A DNA stretch of 64,000 nt from positions 1-64,000 of the forward strand of contig JALJCO010007076.1 in assembly GCA_023101725.1 (NCBI GenBank), read 5' to 3'. The notes beneath the pieces were generated by a model. That model was given only the letters and a program-made list of their open reading frames with translations. It was not told where the DNA came from and ran no database searches. The position numbers were made by a program, and so were the translations under genes. Numbering within the stretch: the stretch's first letter is position 1; each line of letters opens with the position of its first letter. Origin of the DNA: Atherinomorus stipes (Eukaryota; Chordata; Actinopteri; Atheriniformes; Atherinidae). Positions 46,201 to 58,239 of this stretch are shown one piece after another.

Positions 46201-49070
46201 TATTATAGATTCAATTTTTCAAGGGGTGCAAGGCCAAAGAGTGGGCAATGACAGCCATGGCTGCCATGAAATTCCTACCCTGTGAGCAATGCCTACTAGT
46301 TTGAAAGAAGAGTTTTTTTTTCTTTTTATTTATGTAGAATCCTTTGACTGTCAAAATTCTCAATAATCCTCATCTCTTTCAGTTTCTAACAAAAAAAAAT
46401 CCACATTTTTAATTCTGACTGGCGCCCGATCGGATCAAAGCTGCTCTATGTAAAAGCAGTCAGAGTATACTTGATTATTTTTGTCTTGATCAGATTGAAA
46501 ATTCTTTCCATTCGAGGCTGATCAGATAAGCTGAAGTGTTCACATGAAGCGTTAACTGTATATTCTGATTGGATGCTCGATCCGATCAAAAGTGCTACAT
46601 ATAAAAGCACAACACAGGACACAAAGGACTTGATAGGAGGATAAAACAGCTGAGGGGATTATGGGATACCCTCTTTCAATACCGTGGCAGGGTCCAGAGG
46701 AAGGCCAGACGTAGATCCTGCCCACACAGCCAATGGATTATTTGTACCGCCTCCTTTTGGGAAATAGAACAGGAGCGTAACAACTCACAGCAAGTGTTTC
46801 TTCCCCAAATCTCTAAAGTCTATATCCACACCTCCAGAAACATTAAAACCTTTTTAAAATGTATTTCAGACTGAGAACTTGCATTATTCGACCCCTTCAC
46901 TGCATCTCCATATTTTCAGTTGCATAACTGCATATATTTATGCTGAATCTATATCAAATCAAAATACTTGAACATGAAAAATGCAGAAAAATAGGCATTA
47001 AGCAAAAAATCTGCAAGACATACAGAGTAATAGTTCATAACATATGTCACAGCTGGCAAGGTACAGTGACAATTTTCCTCAAGGCATTTCCTGATATGGT
47101 TAGTTGTGAGGCTGCAAAACAGATCCTGGAACACAAATGATAGTCCTGTTCATACGTTACTTAAAACAATGTACAACAATATTTTGTGCCTGAACTGTTG
47201 TTTCCTTTTACGGTTTGTTTCAAATAAATCATTTTGGTATCAAACAAGATAAAGTAACACGGGAAAACAGTTTCAATAAATATGACACTGACATGTTTAG
47301 GGTGAGTGAAAGGCACCTTCTTTGAAGACAAAGGGTGCCTGCAAAATTCAGTTTCCAAGTCTCTAAAAGTAACATACTTAGATCTGCACAAACAAAACCA
47401 TTTGTTCTCGTTTTGGTGTTCTGTCAAACAGCTACCGCAGCTTTATTCTCTTAGTGTTACCCCGAGGAAACAAGTCGAGGCGAGGAAATGCTCTCTGATG
47501 TGATATGCCCAGCACAGATGCATTTACAGTGTGTTATTAATCACAGGAAGATCATTTGCTCCTCCGAGCCGCCCAGGAGCTTAATTTCATTTGTTCCCAT
47601 CGATTTAACGGCCATTTCAGAAACAGGGGGGTGGCGTCGGGAGTGTAGGCTCGATACATGTTATTGATCAGACACTAAATGACCTTGTGTACACAGTGAC
47701 CACGGAAACCAACCAAGACATGCAAGAAAAATGACATCACTCGAGAGGTCTCGACAGGTTCACCGTAGCGATGCAGAGACGTTACGGGTGGTCATAAGGT
47801 CTGCTGCGTTGTAGTTTGTAAGCACAGATGGAGCGATGTAACATAAAAATGAGCACTTTGCTCCAGTCACCTGCCCACACAAGCATCAAACCTCTTCTCC
47901 TAACCGTAATTAATCCTCTCTGTTCATATGCATACCCCTCTCCTTAAGGAATGCTGTCATGGCAACCAATTCCACGCCAGCAAGCCATTTTCCATGCCTC
48001 TGCTCCTATTTGGCACATAGAGTCAATTATAAGTACCTTGTAACCTTTGGCCTCTTTGCTCATGAACTATTACTCCCAGGTACAGTGCCACATCACTGCT
48101 AACTAGAGCCTAGGGGGGCCCGCGCTCGATTGGTACTCAAACAAACAGTGTTTACACGAATTACATGCTATAGGAGATGATTAACTACCCAGCTGAACCC
48201 AGGCACCACTTTGGCAGCAGTCCCACAACACAATTTATGAGCTATTGTGCATTTTCATGTGTGTGCTTTCTTGTGTGTGTGCGTGGATTGAAGGCGCATG
48301 TGGGTGGGTGAGGGTGGGTGGAGGGGGTGGTGGTTAATAGAATTATAAGAGAGCTATTCTGTGAATCCACCAAGCAAGAATAAGTGGCACTAAACGAGCA
48401 GCTCTTTTGTTTGAGGCTGTTTGATTACTTGTGTGGCAACAGAGGGTGTGATTTCATTCACATTTCTAATCCTAATCTTGTTATGCTATAACCCTGATCC
48501 TTACACTCAGAAGTTGGGGTGTAAGTCCGTTTGTGTGTGTGTTAAGTAGGTGAATGATGGATATATCTCGTTGCCTGGCTTACCTTATCAGCAGAAGGGC
48601 CAGTATGGGTTTCATCAGGAGCCCGATGAAGCTGGAGATACAGGTAAGCCAAGTAGCTTTTGAGGAAGGGAACACACACAAACACACACACACACAAGAT
48701 TGGCTTGTCTTCATGGCTAAATAAATGGTGTTGTTGAAGCTGAGATAGTCAAACAAGGAAAGAGAAGACTTCTTTAAGGTGGTGACTGCTTGATAAGGGC
48801 TCCACTGTGATTAAAAAAGGTAAAAAGGAAAGAGCTTAATGCAGTTATCGCTGATGGAAAATCGTCAAGAAATTTCTTAAGTGGTATGCTTGGGAAGTGG
48901 ACAAACAGAAGTTTATAGTTGTGTTGCTGCAACACCTCCTGCTGTAACTTTTGGATGTTGGAAAAAAAAAAAAAAGAAAAAAAAATCACTCAAGGAATTA
49001 ATAAGGAAGCATCAAACTCTGTGCAATGAAAATACAGGATACTTGATTCAGCACATCCAACCTCATCCAC
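43240..49070. other. Non-coding; possible regulatory DNA at 47.5-48.1 kb
   Basis: No gene recognised. Between 45,690 and 46,620 paired motifs around TCTGATCAG, GATCCGATC and GTTTACAC / TGTAAAAGC suggest a worn foldback element with low confidence. The segments 47,510-47,650 and 47,900-48,115 are of high complexity with few tracts and stand out as possible conserved non-coding sequence. An AC-rich patch is at 48,672-48,698. Confidence 0.4.
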
Positions 49071-49079
49071 CACCTTTAA

Positions 49080-49758
49080 GTGCCCCTGGCATGAAATTAG
49101 CTTTTGTTGAGGTTTTTGATCATATATTTTAGTTTCCCCAGCCTGCCTATGCCCCCTAAGGGGTTAAATTATAGATTTGCATTTCCTTTTTCCCTGGGTG
49201 TGTCTGCCTACATGGCAAAGTTAGCATTCACAAATGGGCTGATTGGCAGTTCGGCCTATTTTACTCCTAGCGCAGCTTGTGATGCCATGACTTCCAGCCA
49301 ATTACCCTCCTCCCCCGAACTATACTCTCCAAGTCCCTCCCTCCGAGACCTACGACAACAAACCGAAATCATGGTGTCCTGTTCGCATCAGAACTGCTCT
49401 GTACCTGGCGTACAAAGGACAACAGCAATCTTTCTGTCCTCCCCACTGAAAAGCTTCTGGATTTCATTTCTGCAGGAATGTGCCGACCGAACTAACAGAA
49501 AATCTCCCTGCAGCTCCGCCTCCTCTCCGCCAGAGCACCATGACAACAGAAGCACATGGTAACAAGCGTGCCTTCTAGTCCCGCCCACAGAACCTCAGTC
49601 ATTGTATGCCGGTGCCAACAGTAGCGCTAACTTGTAGCACCTGCTATTCTATGACAAGGCTGAGTTACAGCGAACAATCCTTTCATACAGTATTCAGGTA
49701 CTTAGAGTCTGACTAAAAAGGGACCAAAAGTCGCCGGGAATTTCATGCCACTGGCACT
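49080..49758. mobile_element. TTAA-type non-autonomous element, short copy
   Basis: Termini GTGCCCCTGGCATGAAATT and (reversed from the right) AGTGCCAGTGGCATGAAATT; TTAA is at 49,076-49,079 and 49,759-49,762. Compared with 37,851-39,122 it lacks about 580 internal bp; the joint lies in CTCCGCCTCCTC, a motif present at both edges of the missing part in the long copy. The 152-codon frame 49,104-49,562 is a chance frame within this repeat. Confidence 0.78.
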
Positions 49759-49769
49759 TTAAAACATAC

Positions 49770-52700
49770 CTGGACAGGTCAGTCACTATACAGTAATATG
49801 AAAGCTTGATGTTATTTCGCAATGAGCTTAGTGCCACAGCGGTAAAGTAATGTTTGCTTGGTACTACCTTTGTACTAAAAATATTAACTTCATCAGACTG
49901 GCTCCATGGAAGGTGTTCAAAGCAAAAATTAGACATTTACTGAACATAGTGGGAACATTTAAAACGTGCAGCAGAGACCCAGGAGGTCCAGAGTTGGTAA
50001 TCTTTGTATGATTGTATAAAGGTTTGGTCCTCTTCTCTACTTAGTGTCCAAAATTCTTCCAAACCCCGATAATATCCTTGGAACTGCATAACTTAGCAAA
50101 CACAACATTAGCTTATCAGTGTGAGCAACACACTGCTTGTACACACCGGCTAGCTTTACAACAGTGGTTCATTTTTTTCTTTTTCCACACCATGTACTAC
50201 CTCAAAAGATTGCATTCTCCAAGTACAACCTTTATGACTAATATCAAAATACTGTACTATATAACAGTATATAAAACAGTATATATACTATATACTGTTT
50301 TGTTTTTCCTGTGAGGGTGCTGTGAAAATGTGATTCAATTCTACCATCAATGTCCTCTTACACATTCACAGTAACATTATTGTACATACACAAACTAATT
50401 TGTTCGATAAATACTTTACTTAAAAATGCTGTTGAAGTTGACACCTCGTCAGCAAATGGAGAAACTCTTCCTGATCCGGATGAGAAAAATGCTCCTACGT
50501 CTATGAACATAGTCGTGATACTTGGATCAAGGTTTGCTTCATTCTGAGATTTAATGAAGTCATAATTGAACTTGACTGTATCTTTTAAATGGTTTAAGAT
50601 GACTTCATTGCAAACTGGCACTCAAGAGTAAAGTCAGTTGAATTGCTCAGCTGAGGAGAAAACTGAACATGCTAAGCCTTTTCCATCAGTACCATCAGAA
50701 TGATGCTGTCATATACTGTTAATTGATTCAGACTGAGACAAGATATTCTCTCACGTAACCAGCTCCTCCACAAAGATCATACTAAAGCAATGAGTAACAA
50801 TACAGCAATGGTTATTGCTGCGCATATAGAGTATGTCAACATACCCTCTAGAACATAAGTGATTTAGGCATATGGTCAAAGTGCTGGAACTCTGCTGCTC
50901 ATTCATTTTCTGCTATGCCTGCCATGTGAAAACAAGTGTAATCAGCACTTACCCAGAAATCAGCTGCACTGGCAGTTTCCCACCCTCTGATGATTGACTT
51001 TTTGAGCTAGTATTCTGAGAATACACAGGTCAGAGCCTTAGTGGTGCTTTGTAGATCTCTAAATTATCGTTAATTCATTCATTCTTTATATGATCTGTAT
51101 GACCGCAATTGGTTTCACCATCTATAACAAGGCTGATAATGACTAATGAGTCAATGTTGGTGTTAATGGTTTGCATTTTTCAAATAAATAAAAATGATAT
51201 GCATAGTATCAAAAACCTGTACTTGTACCATTAATTTCTACAGTTAGTTTTTTTTTCTTATGTTTTAACAAATTCTTAGTTTTTTTTTTTCATATAACTA
51301 CAGTGAACTGAAAAATTTGCTTGTCAAGTGTAAACATAGACCTATTAACACGTATCACATTAAACACCGAAGACAATAACAGTGACTCCTGTCTGGGTAT
51401 GGTGCTTTCAACTATGTGGATTTCAACCCCAACCAAAGTCTTCATCTTTATCCTAATCAGTGTGGTTTACTGCATTTATTCCGATAATAAGAACACACAG
51501 ATTTGTGTGTTGCAAGTTGGAGGTTAATGAGCAGGGTTTGTTAAAAATATGACTCATGACTGGGCCTTCCTAAAACATAGCTGACCTGTGCCTGAACGCC
51601 TCATTTATAGACACACCGACTGAGTTGCTGCTGCTCTGCTGACACACTGCTGATGCTAAGCGGTCTGTGCTGCCATGGCTTACAATGCCAGGCTTTCTGT
51701 CCGTCTTTTAAGCGTGAACAAACTCACTGAAATGGTCAGATGACAAAACACAACGTTGTGTTGAAAGCCAAGGTCAATGAACTGCTCCTTCTTGTTATCA
51801 ACTCTGCTTTTATAACCACTCCAGATTGTGAAAAAATACTTTGTCGGCCTCATGCAGCATTTCTTCCCAAATGAAAAGTGCCTTTCATCCCCTCACGTTA
51901 GCAGAGGAACTCTTCGCCAGTCCTGCTCTTTGCTTTCTAAATACAAATTCCACAAAATAAGGTGTCACCGCAAAACAACAAGAGCTGTCACGACCCTGAG
52001 TTGATGCTGAAATCCAAAGTATAGACATTGAAAAGGAAAGGTGACAGGTCTGCTCCGTGGGGGATCCTGTGCTTCTCTGAAGCATGTCCTAAAACATGTC
52101 TTTGATGCCGACAAATGGTGGCTTATCAAAGAGCTGGTACATAATCTGGGAAACCGGGCAGGTGTTGACCACCTGTTCCATTTTTGTGCCAACCTCATTC
52201 AGAGAAGGTAATCCAAGGACTGAAGAAAAAGAACTGGATGAAAGGAAGGAGGACAGAACAGGGGGGAAAAAAAGTTAAAAGAGGGAGTCTGTGAGCGAAT
52301 TGCAAACATGAGGGGAAAGGAAAAATTCTGGCTCAGAGAACAAACGGAGGAAAATAGGAATTTTAAAAAAAAGCAAAAGGTGAGCAGAGCTGAAGCAAGT
52401 TAATGAGTGAGTACAAGTATTGCACTTGAGCTGACAGGACATTTCTTCCTGTTGTCACAAAGATAAAAAAAGGCCCAGCTGGGAATATTGGGATATGTGG
52501 AAAAACGCTGGATCCCAGGCCCACCATGCCCATCACTGTCACTCAGGTCTGGCAGTAGAAAGCATTCCAGTGACACGCAGAGATCCCCCGAGTCTGAGAC
52601 GGAACAAGAGACCCTCTGTTTTCTCTGCTCTCTTCCACACCACTTACAGTCATTCTTTTACATTTCCCCAACTTCCTTTATTTAATCCCTTTGCTCCAAT

Positions 52701-52920
52701 TCTACTACATTCAGCCTCCCCTCCAAATTTAACAGCCAATCCAACATTTAGGAAAGCAGCAGTTTGGATCATTTCAAACTCATTTCAGCAGATTCCCAAT
52801 TATGAACAGATGTGCTTGTGGAAGAAAAGCAAATTTAAGCGCTTTCGCACACAGGTGAACTGTGATGCAAATCAACAACTAATTGCGAATCATGCTTGAT
52901 GTGCTGAAGTAAAGAGTCTA
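49770..52920. other. Non-coding, nothing recognised
   Basis: No gene or structured repeat seen. An inverted ACAGTATATA / TATATACTGT pair lies at about 50,263-50,300. Frames near 52,488-52,899 overlap one another and lack domains. Confidence 0.4.
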
Positions 52921-52929
52921 AATCGGTCC

Positions 52930-53017
52930 GGGAAAGAAAGGGAGGGGGGGGGGGGGAAAAAAAAAAAAAAAAAAAAAAAAAAGAAAAAGGGAAGAAAAAG
53001 AAAAGAAAGAAAAAAAT
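52930..53017. repeat. 88-nt uninterrupted purine tract (G13 then A26)
   Basis: Every base from 52,930 to 53,017 is A or G. It includes G13 (52,944-52,956) followed by A26 (52,957-52,982) and AAGAAAAAGGG-type sequence. Such tracts can adopt non-B structures and are hard to sequence, so exact lengths are uncertain. Confidence 0.95.
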
Positions 53018-53196
53018 ATTGGACCATACGGAGTTGAGAAGATCAGTCATTGATAGATCTCGTCTGTAAGAAAAACAACGTCCTCACAAACATTTGTCAG
53101 CACAGCTCTATTCACTAACAGCTAATTGTAGTGGTTTGTATTTGTTTACCATTTACAGATATGCAGTCCTCACTTTCCTCAATGCATGATTAAGTA

Positions 53197-53481
53197 CGGT
53201 TGTGCTTAAAAGTTTACATACCTTTCCAGGGGTTAAAGAGAGAAAAATCAGCTGCCAGTGAAATAGGTACAGTAAGACAAAAGTAGGGTGCTTTAATTAG
53301 TCTGGGACAGTTTTTTTTGTTTTAAATATATTTTCTAAACAAAAATTCAAAATCAATATTTTGCTTTACTAAATTATAATTTAGTCATTTTAAAAATTTA
53401 TTATTACTTTTTCAGTTTTGTGTTATTTGTATTGGGAATATAGCCTTTTATTTGATGGGAAGGTATATAAACTTCAAGCAC
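53197..53481. mobile_element. Tc1/mariner-type MITE, about 285 bp
   Basis: The left terminus after TA reads CGGTTGTGCTTAAAAGTTTACATACC; the right terminus reversed reads GTGCTTGAAGTTTATATACC. The GTGCTNAAAAGTTTACATACC motif is widespread among vertebrate Tc1-type MITEs. TA is present on the left (53,195-53,196) and at 53,482-53,483 on the right. The AT-rich interior has no coding capacity. Confidence 0.7.
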
Positions 53482-53489
53482 TACTTCAT

Positions 53490-56400
53490 ACATATGTTTT
53501 GCAGCATTTGCTTAATTGGGTTTTCTGTATCTACTTAACAGCTTTAAAACCTGAAAAGTGTTTTAGGTAATGTTGCTACAGAATTTGACTTTAAAGCGCC
53601 AAATATATGCAAACTCCTGCAACATTCAGCTTTCCTCTATTACTTTATGCTACCTGAAGCATATTCCTGTTAACATAAGCTTAACGTAACCCAGTGTGTT
53701 ACTTTGGGTTACTTTAATTCAAAATTAATCCTGAATTTCTTCTCTTGTATTTTTTCAATCTATTTCCTCCATTCCTCTTGGTTTTGTACTTTTCTACCTC
53801 CCAAGCAGACTGTCTTCCCACTACTCCTGCCATCCCTTCTGTCATGTTGGTAGCAGCAGCTTGATGCATCAAACAGCAGGTGCAGATGTGTTGAGCATCA
53901 CCTGGCTAGCTTGAGCTACTGTTTCATCATCTAATCCATGTGCATGCAAAGAGCTGAACTTGGAAGCATGCAGAGGAACTCCTTAGTCTTTGTGCACCTC
54001 GGTTAGAGCAGCTGCGATGTTCATTTGAGTCGACCACTAGCTCAGACCTTATTATGAAGTCCGCAATAGAAGGGCCCAGACCTGGCCTCAGAGCACGAAA
54101 AGATAGGGAAAGCAGGCAGGGAGTACTAGCAGAGTAAAACCAGAGCAAACAGGCACATTAACACATTTCCTGTCGCCATTTTCCAATTAGCTTACTATTG
54201 ATCAGCTTGCAAGCCTCTTGAAGCACTGTGTCTCTCACAGAGTGGGCTTGAGGCCACTCTCTGTCCAGGTTGTGTTGGTATTTCAACACACAGTGAAGGT
54301 GGACGAGCAAGCTTGCTTGGGAACCCATCCAGTCATGCTGGAACGGTAAAGAGAGAATTTGGCTCACTTTGTCTCAACTCTGACAGCTGGCAGAACTAGC
54401 TGTGACTTCCAGAGGTCAATGACAGCAGAGAATGCCACATTTGCACTTAAAAGTCTCGTATTATATGCCATATGTTATCTGGAATTGCCCGTGCTTGATG
54501 TGATCATGAGATGAGAATTAGTTTTCCATAAAAAAGGAAACTATATTCAAGCAATTAAGGAAAAGAAAAAAGAAGCAACAGCAAACATTTGCATTTTGCT
54601 CCTGTAAGGACTAGTTTCCAGGGATGAAAGTCTCAGCCATCTCAAACAAGCACTCTCTCAGCTCCTAGAATATGTATGCATGTGAGATTGTGAGTCTGAG
54701 CCCATGAGTGACGAGCCAAGAAAGAGAGGGAAGGTTAAAGCTCCAGTGATTAAAAAGGAAAGTGGGGTTGTGCTAATGACCCCCATCACGCCGTGAGGAT
54801 CACAATTAGGGGGACTGTGGCTCCATAAATGTCTCTCTTTGATTTAACATATTTCTCCATGCACACACACTCCAACAGACTGGATAGCACAAATTATTCA
54901 GTTAAATAACCTTACCTCAACAGCCTTAAAACACTACCAAGTTTTTTTTTTTATTACAAAAACTATTCAGTAGCAACAAGTATTGAGCTTTAAAGCAGCA
55001 TCTAAATTAGGAATAAAAGAGTATCAGTCGAACAGTTATATTTCCAAGCAGTTACTTGATAAATTTATCTAAGAAGTGGATTTGCATGTGAAAAAAGTCA
55101 AAACTACAGCAAACACTCTGTTCTTTCATTGTTTTCCAATATCAAATCAATAATGTCTGCACTTTCAGTGTGATGGACAGACATACAAAGGCGTGAAAAG
55201 AGTCCAATCAATGGTTCCCCTCGATGTTTTCTCATACGCACAGTTTTATTTCAGAGGGCATTTATCACAAGACATTAGCAGATGTTTTTCAGCTGCTCCA
55301 GAGTACAGGGTTTGATAGCAAGTGGTGAAATAAACAAATGAATCAGATGTTATCAGTTTCATGCATTGTACTGTACCTTTTGTTTCATCTTTTATTCCCA
55401 CCTTTTCGAGGTGTCACTGTGAGAACCAGTAAGCTCATGAGCATGGGAAACAAAAGCTCCTGTCAGTGAGGATCTGGTTGTGGGCCCTGCACAAGCTGCA
55501 CCCTCTTATCTGAGCTCAGCAAAAGTTCCCATCGATTGGCCTGCTGATTGTGCGTCTGTCAGCCTACCTGTCCAGCACCCTCCCACACCCCCCCCCCTCG
55601 CTCCCTTTTCCATCCATCGTCCCTGCCCAAGGCCTCATTGATCAGCCACGGCCTGGCTTCTGCCCGCTGATCAGTCAGCTTGATGTCTTTTGTGTCTGGG
55701 TGAAGTGAATAAACTATTGGGCCAATCGAACGGGAAGCGCGGGGCCACGAGAGCCAGTTCTTGAATGCCAGATTGAGAAGGACAGAGGGATGAGAGGGGA
55801 GGGAAAGAGGTGTGAGAGATGAAACAGAAAGATAGGCAGGCAAAGACAAGTGGATGAAGGCGTCCAACTGGTACGCAGCAAGATCAGAAATGGAACATAA
55901 AAGGAGAGAAAATGAGAAAAAAAAAGTAGGATTAAAGACAAAGAGGCCCCACAGGGATCAGGTTCACAAAGATCAGCAGGCCTCTCCCACAAGGGTGAGC
56001 ACAGTAAGGACAAGATCCTCAGATAAACACCAATCAAACCAGCATCCAATCCGTGTTGAGTTCGTCAGCATTCCCTGCGGTTCTGTGCAACTGTGGACAT
56101 AAGGAATAATTGCATCCATGAGACTGCATAAATTAGCTGGAAGTTGTGGTAAAATCCATAGGCAAGTGGATGAGGCCTTAGGAGGAAGATCAACGCCTCT
56201 CGAATTCCTGAGCGGAGCCTCAGAGTCTCAGATGGGCCAGATTGATGAGAGAAAGCCGGGATAAACAATCATTTCCATTTCAGCCCTGTCAATAAACATT
56301 TCATAATGAGCGCTAAAACAGGAGGAGGGGGTTTGTTATAATGATAAGTGAAGCTTTCATGATGATATTTTGGAGCAAGGTGACAGAAAATTGCTCTGAT

Positions 56401-57287
56401 GGACACACAGATTGATGATGCATTTGTGGGATAATGTGGACAATTGGTGCAGGGATATATAATATAGATGGGAATCTAAAGTGGTGGCGCATGAATACAT
56501 TCATTCACTTCCAAACAAGACCAGGAAAAAGTGACTATAAGAGGAGATTATGCACAAATAGTTTTCCCTTTATTGAACTCAGATGGGGAAAAAAAACTTC
56601 TGGTTTAAAATAAAATACATTAATTAGACCCACGAAATACAAGTCCCATTAAAGTTGACTAATAGCCAACTCTAACAGCAGATACATTTCTAATCACTCT
56701 TATAAAAACTGAAGACATAAACAAACATTTACCCTGTTTGGAAGCCCCTGGTTTGATAGGGGATTGCTGCATTTTCTTTCTGTCCTGCATGTTTTCAGTC
56801 AATCGGTCCTTAGATAAAAAGAGCTTAGAAAGATTATCCCCCTGGCTTGCATGCCATTATCATTAATCAGTGTGTTATTGACTGCTCTGTCCTTTCCTGT
56901 TTCAAGTTCAGGCCTCCCTTAATCCACAGATTTTGCCCAGAAGACACACACTCGACTCTGGGAGGCTCAGTGCAGCTTGAACCGTGTCCACCCTTGCAGG
57001 CATGGATCGATTTGCAGCAAGCCATCTCTCGTCTCCCAATCAAAATGCCCAAACATTGTGACTGGCAATGTAAATTCCCCCCTGTACAGTATCTGGAGAC
57101 TCATCATGAAAATCTGTTACAAAGGCCAGCAGAATTTATCCTTATGATGAGTCAATTTTTAAATATGCCTGAATACAAGGTGGGAAAACACTGTAAATCC
57201 ATGAAAAATTAAGCTCTAAATCTGTGTCACACATGATTACAGGTTATGTGAAAATTGTTGATGGGATATTGATAATTGGTTAAATAA

Positions 57288-57290
<3 letters not shown>
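53490..57290. other. Non-coding; candidate conserved elements
   Basis: No gene recognised. The segments 54,735-54,870 (GTGCTAATGACCCCCATCACGCC region), 55,530-55,740 and 56,845-56,890 (CATGCCATTATCATTAATCAG) are of higher complexity and resemble conserved non-coding DNA in character, which I cannot test here. Minus-strand frames at 55,559-56,049 are low-complexity Leu/Ser/Pro text from a GA-rich plus strand. Confidence 0.4.

Positions 57291-57292
<2 letters not shown>

Positions 57293-57372
<80 letters not shown>
57293..57372. repeat. (TA)n microsatellite
   Basis: About 40 uninterrupted TA units. Likely to be polymorphic in length. Confidence 0.95.
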
Positions 57373-57378
<6 letters not shown>

Positions 57379-57624
57379 ACAATGACCCCAGTTTATCTTT
57401 TTTAAGTATAGATCAATCATTTTGATATAAACTCTCTAAAACTGAATACAACAGCATGCTTCCATATCACCTGGACAGATAAAAAAAAAAAGCTTATGCA
57501 TGGAAACCATTTGGTGATAATCTAAACAAGCACCAAACAAAAGTGCTCAAAAGGGTGTTAATGAAGTCATTGCAGCTCAGCAGCTATGTGCCATCCAAAG
57601 ACTACCAAAAAAATGGAAGTAGTG

Positions 57625-58235
57625 TCCGGTTACGTCTGAAGAGCTGAAAGTGAAGCCAGTAGGCCGTTTTCCACAGTCGCCATCTTGCCGTGTCGCGTAT
57701 GTCATCACTCCCTGAAAATACTTACATGGGCAAAGACTTGGCCGCTCCGAGACATGGGGCAAAAGATTGACAGTTAAGCTAAATGCTAACCAAGCTAATC
57801 CAAAGTGAACAAGAACGGACAAAGATAGATGGTTTAAAGGTAAGGCTCGCTCAGATTTATTCTTGACCAGCTAAAACCTGCCGTTCTGCAACTCTGCTAC
57901 AGGCTGAGGCCTTTCTGGGAGGAAACAGGGTAGGAAGCTGATTCTGTGTAATTAAATAAGATCTAAACAGATGAGGTATAAAAAAAAAGTTCAACCCACT
58001 CACAGTTGACATGAATGTAACCTTGACCAATTAAACCTAAAATGATTTTTTGTGACATGTATATTTCTGCTGTGAAGTTGGCCTTTTTAACATGGGAGTC
58101 TATGTGGATTTGCTCTGTTTTAGAGGCAGCCCCTAGTGGATCAAGAAAGAACTACAATTTTTTAAAGTTCTCTCCTAGTTTCACTTTTCACCAGTGGAGT
58201 TTGCCCCTTGGTGCCACCATGCAGTTCAGCTTAAA
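57625..58235. repeat. Dispersed repeat family, copy B (partner at 3.4-4.3 kb)
   Basis: 57,632-57,725 matches about 3,653-3,755, and 57,752-57,803 matches about 4,278-4,322. The roughly 500-bp segment separating those blocks in copy A is reduced to about 30 bp here. Similar 'caccagtggagtttgccccttggtg' text follows at about 58,190. No coding capacity seen. Confidence 0.45.
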
Positions 58236-58239
58236 AATT

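Noticed and set aside
49104..49562. 152-codon frame resembling frames at 37,863-38,271
   Set aside because: Similarity is due to two copies of the same non-coding element; frame lengths and breaks differ, so there is no sign of protein constraint.
55559..56049. Two minus-strand frames of 102 and 111 codons
   Set aside because: Low-complexity Leu/Ser/Pro sequence derived from a GA-rich plus strand.
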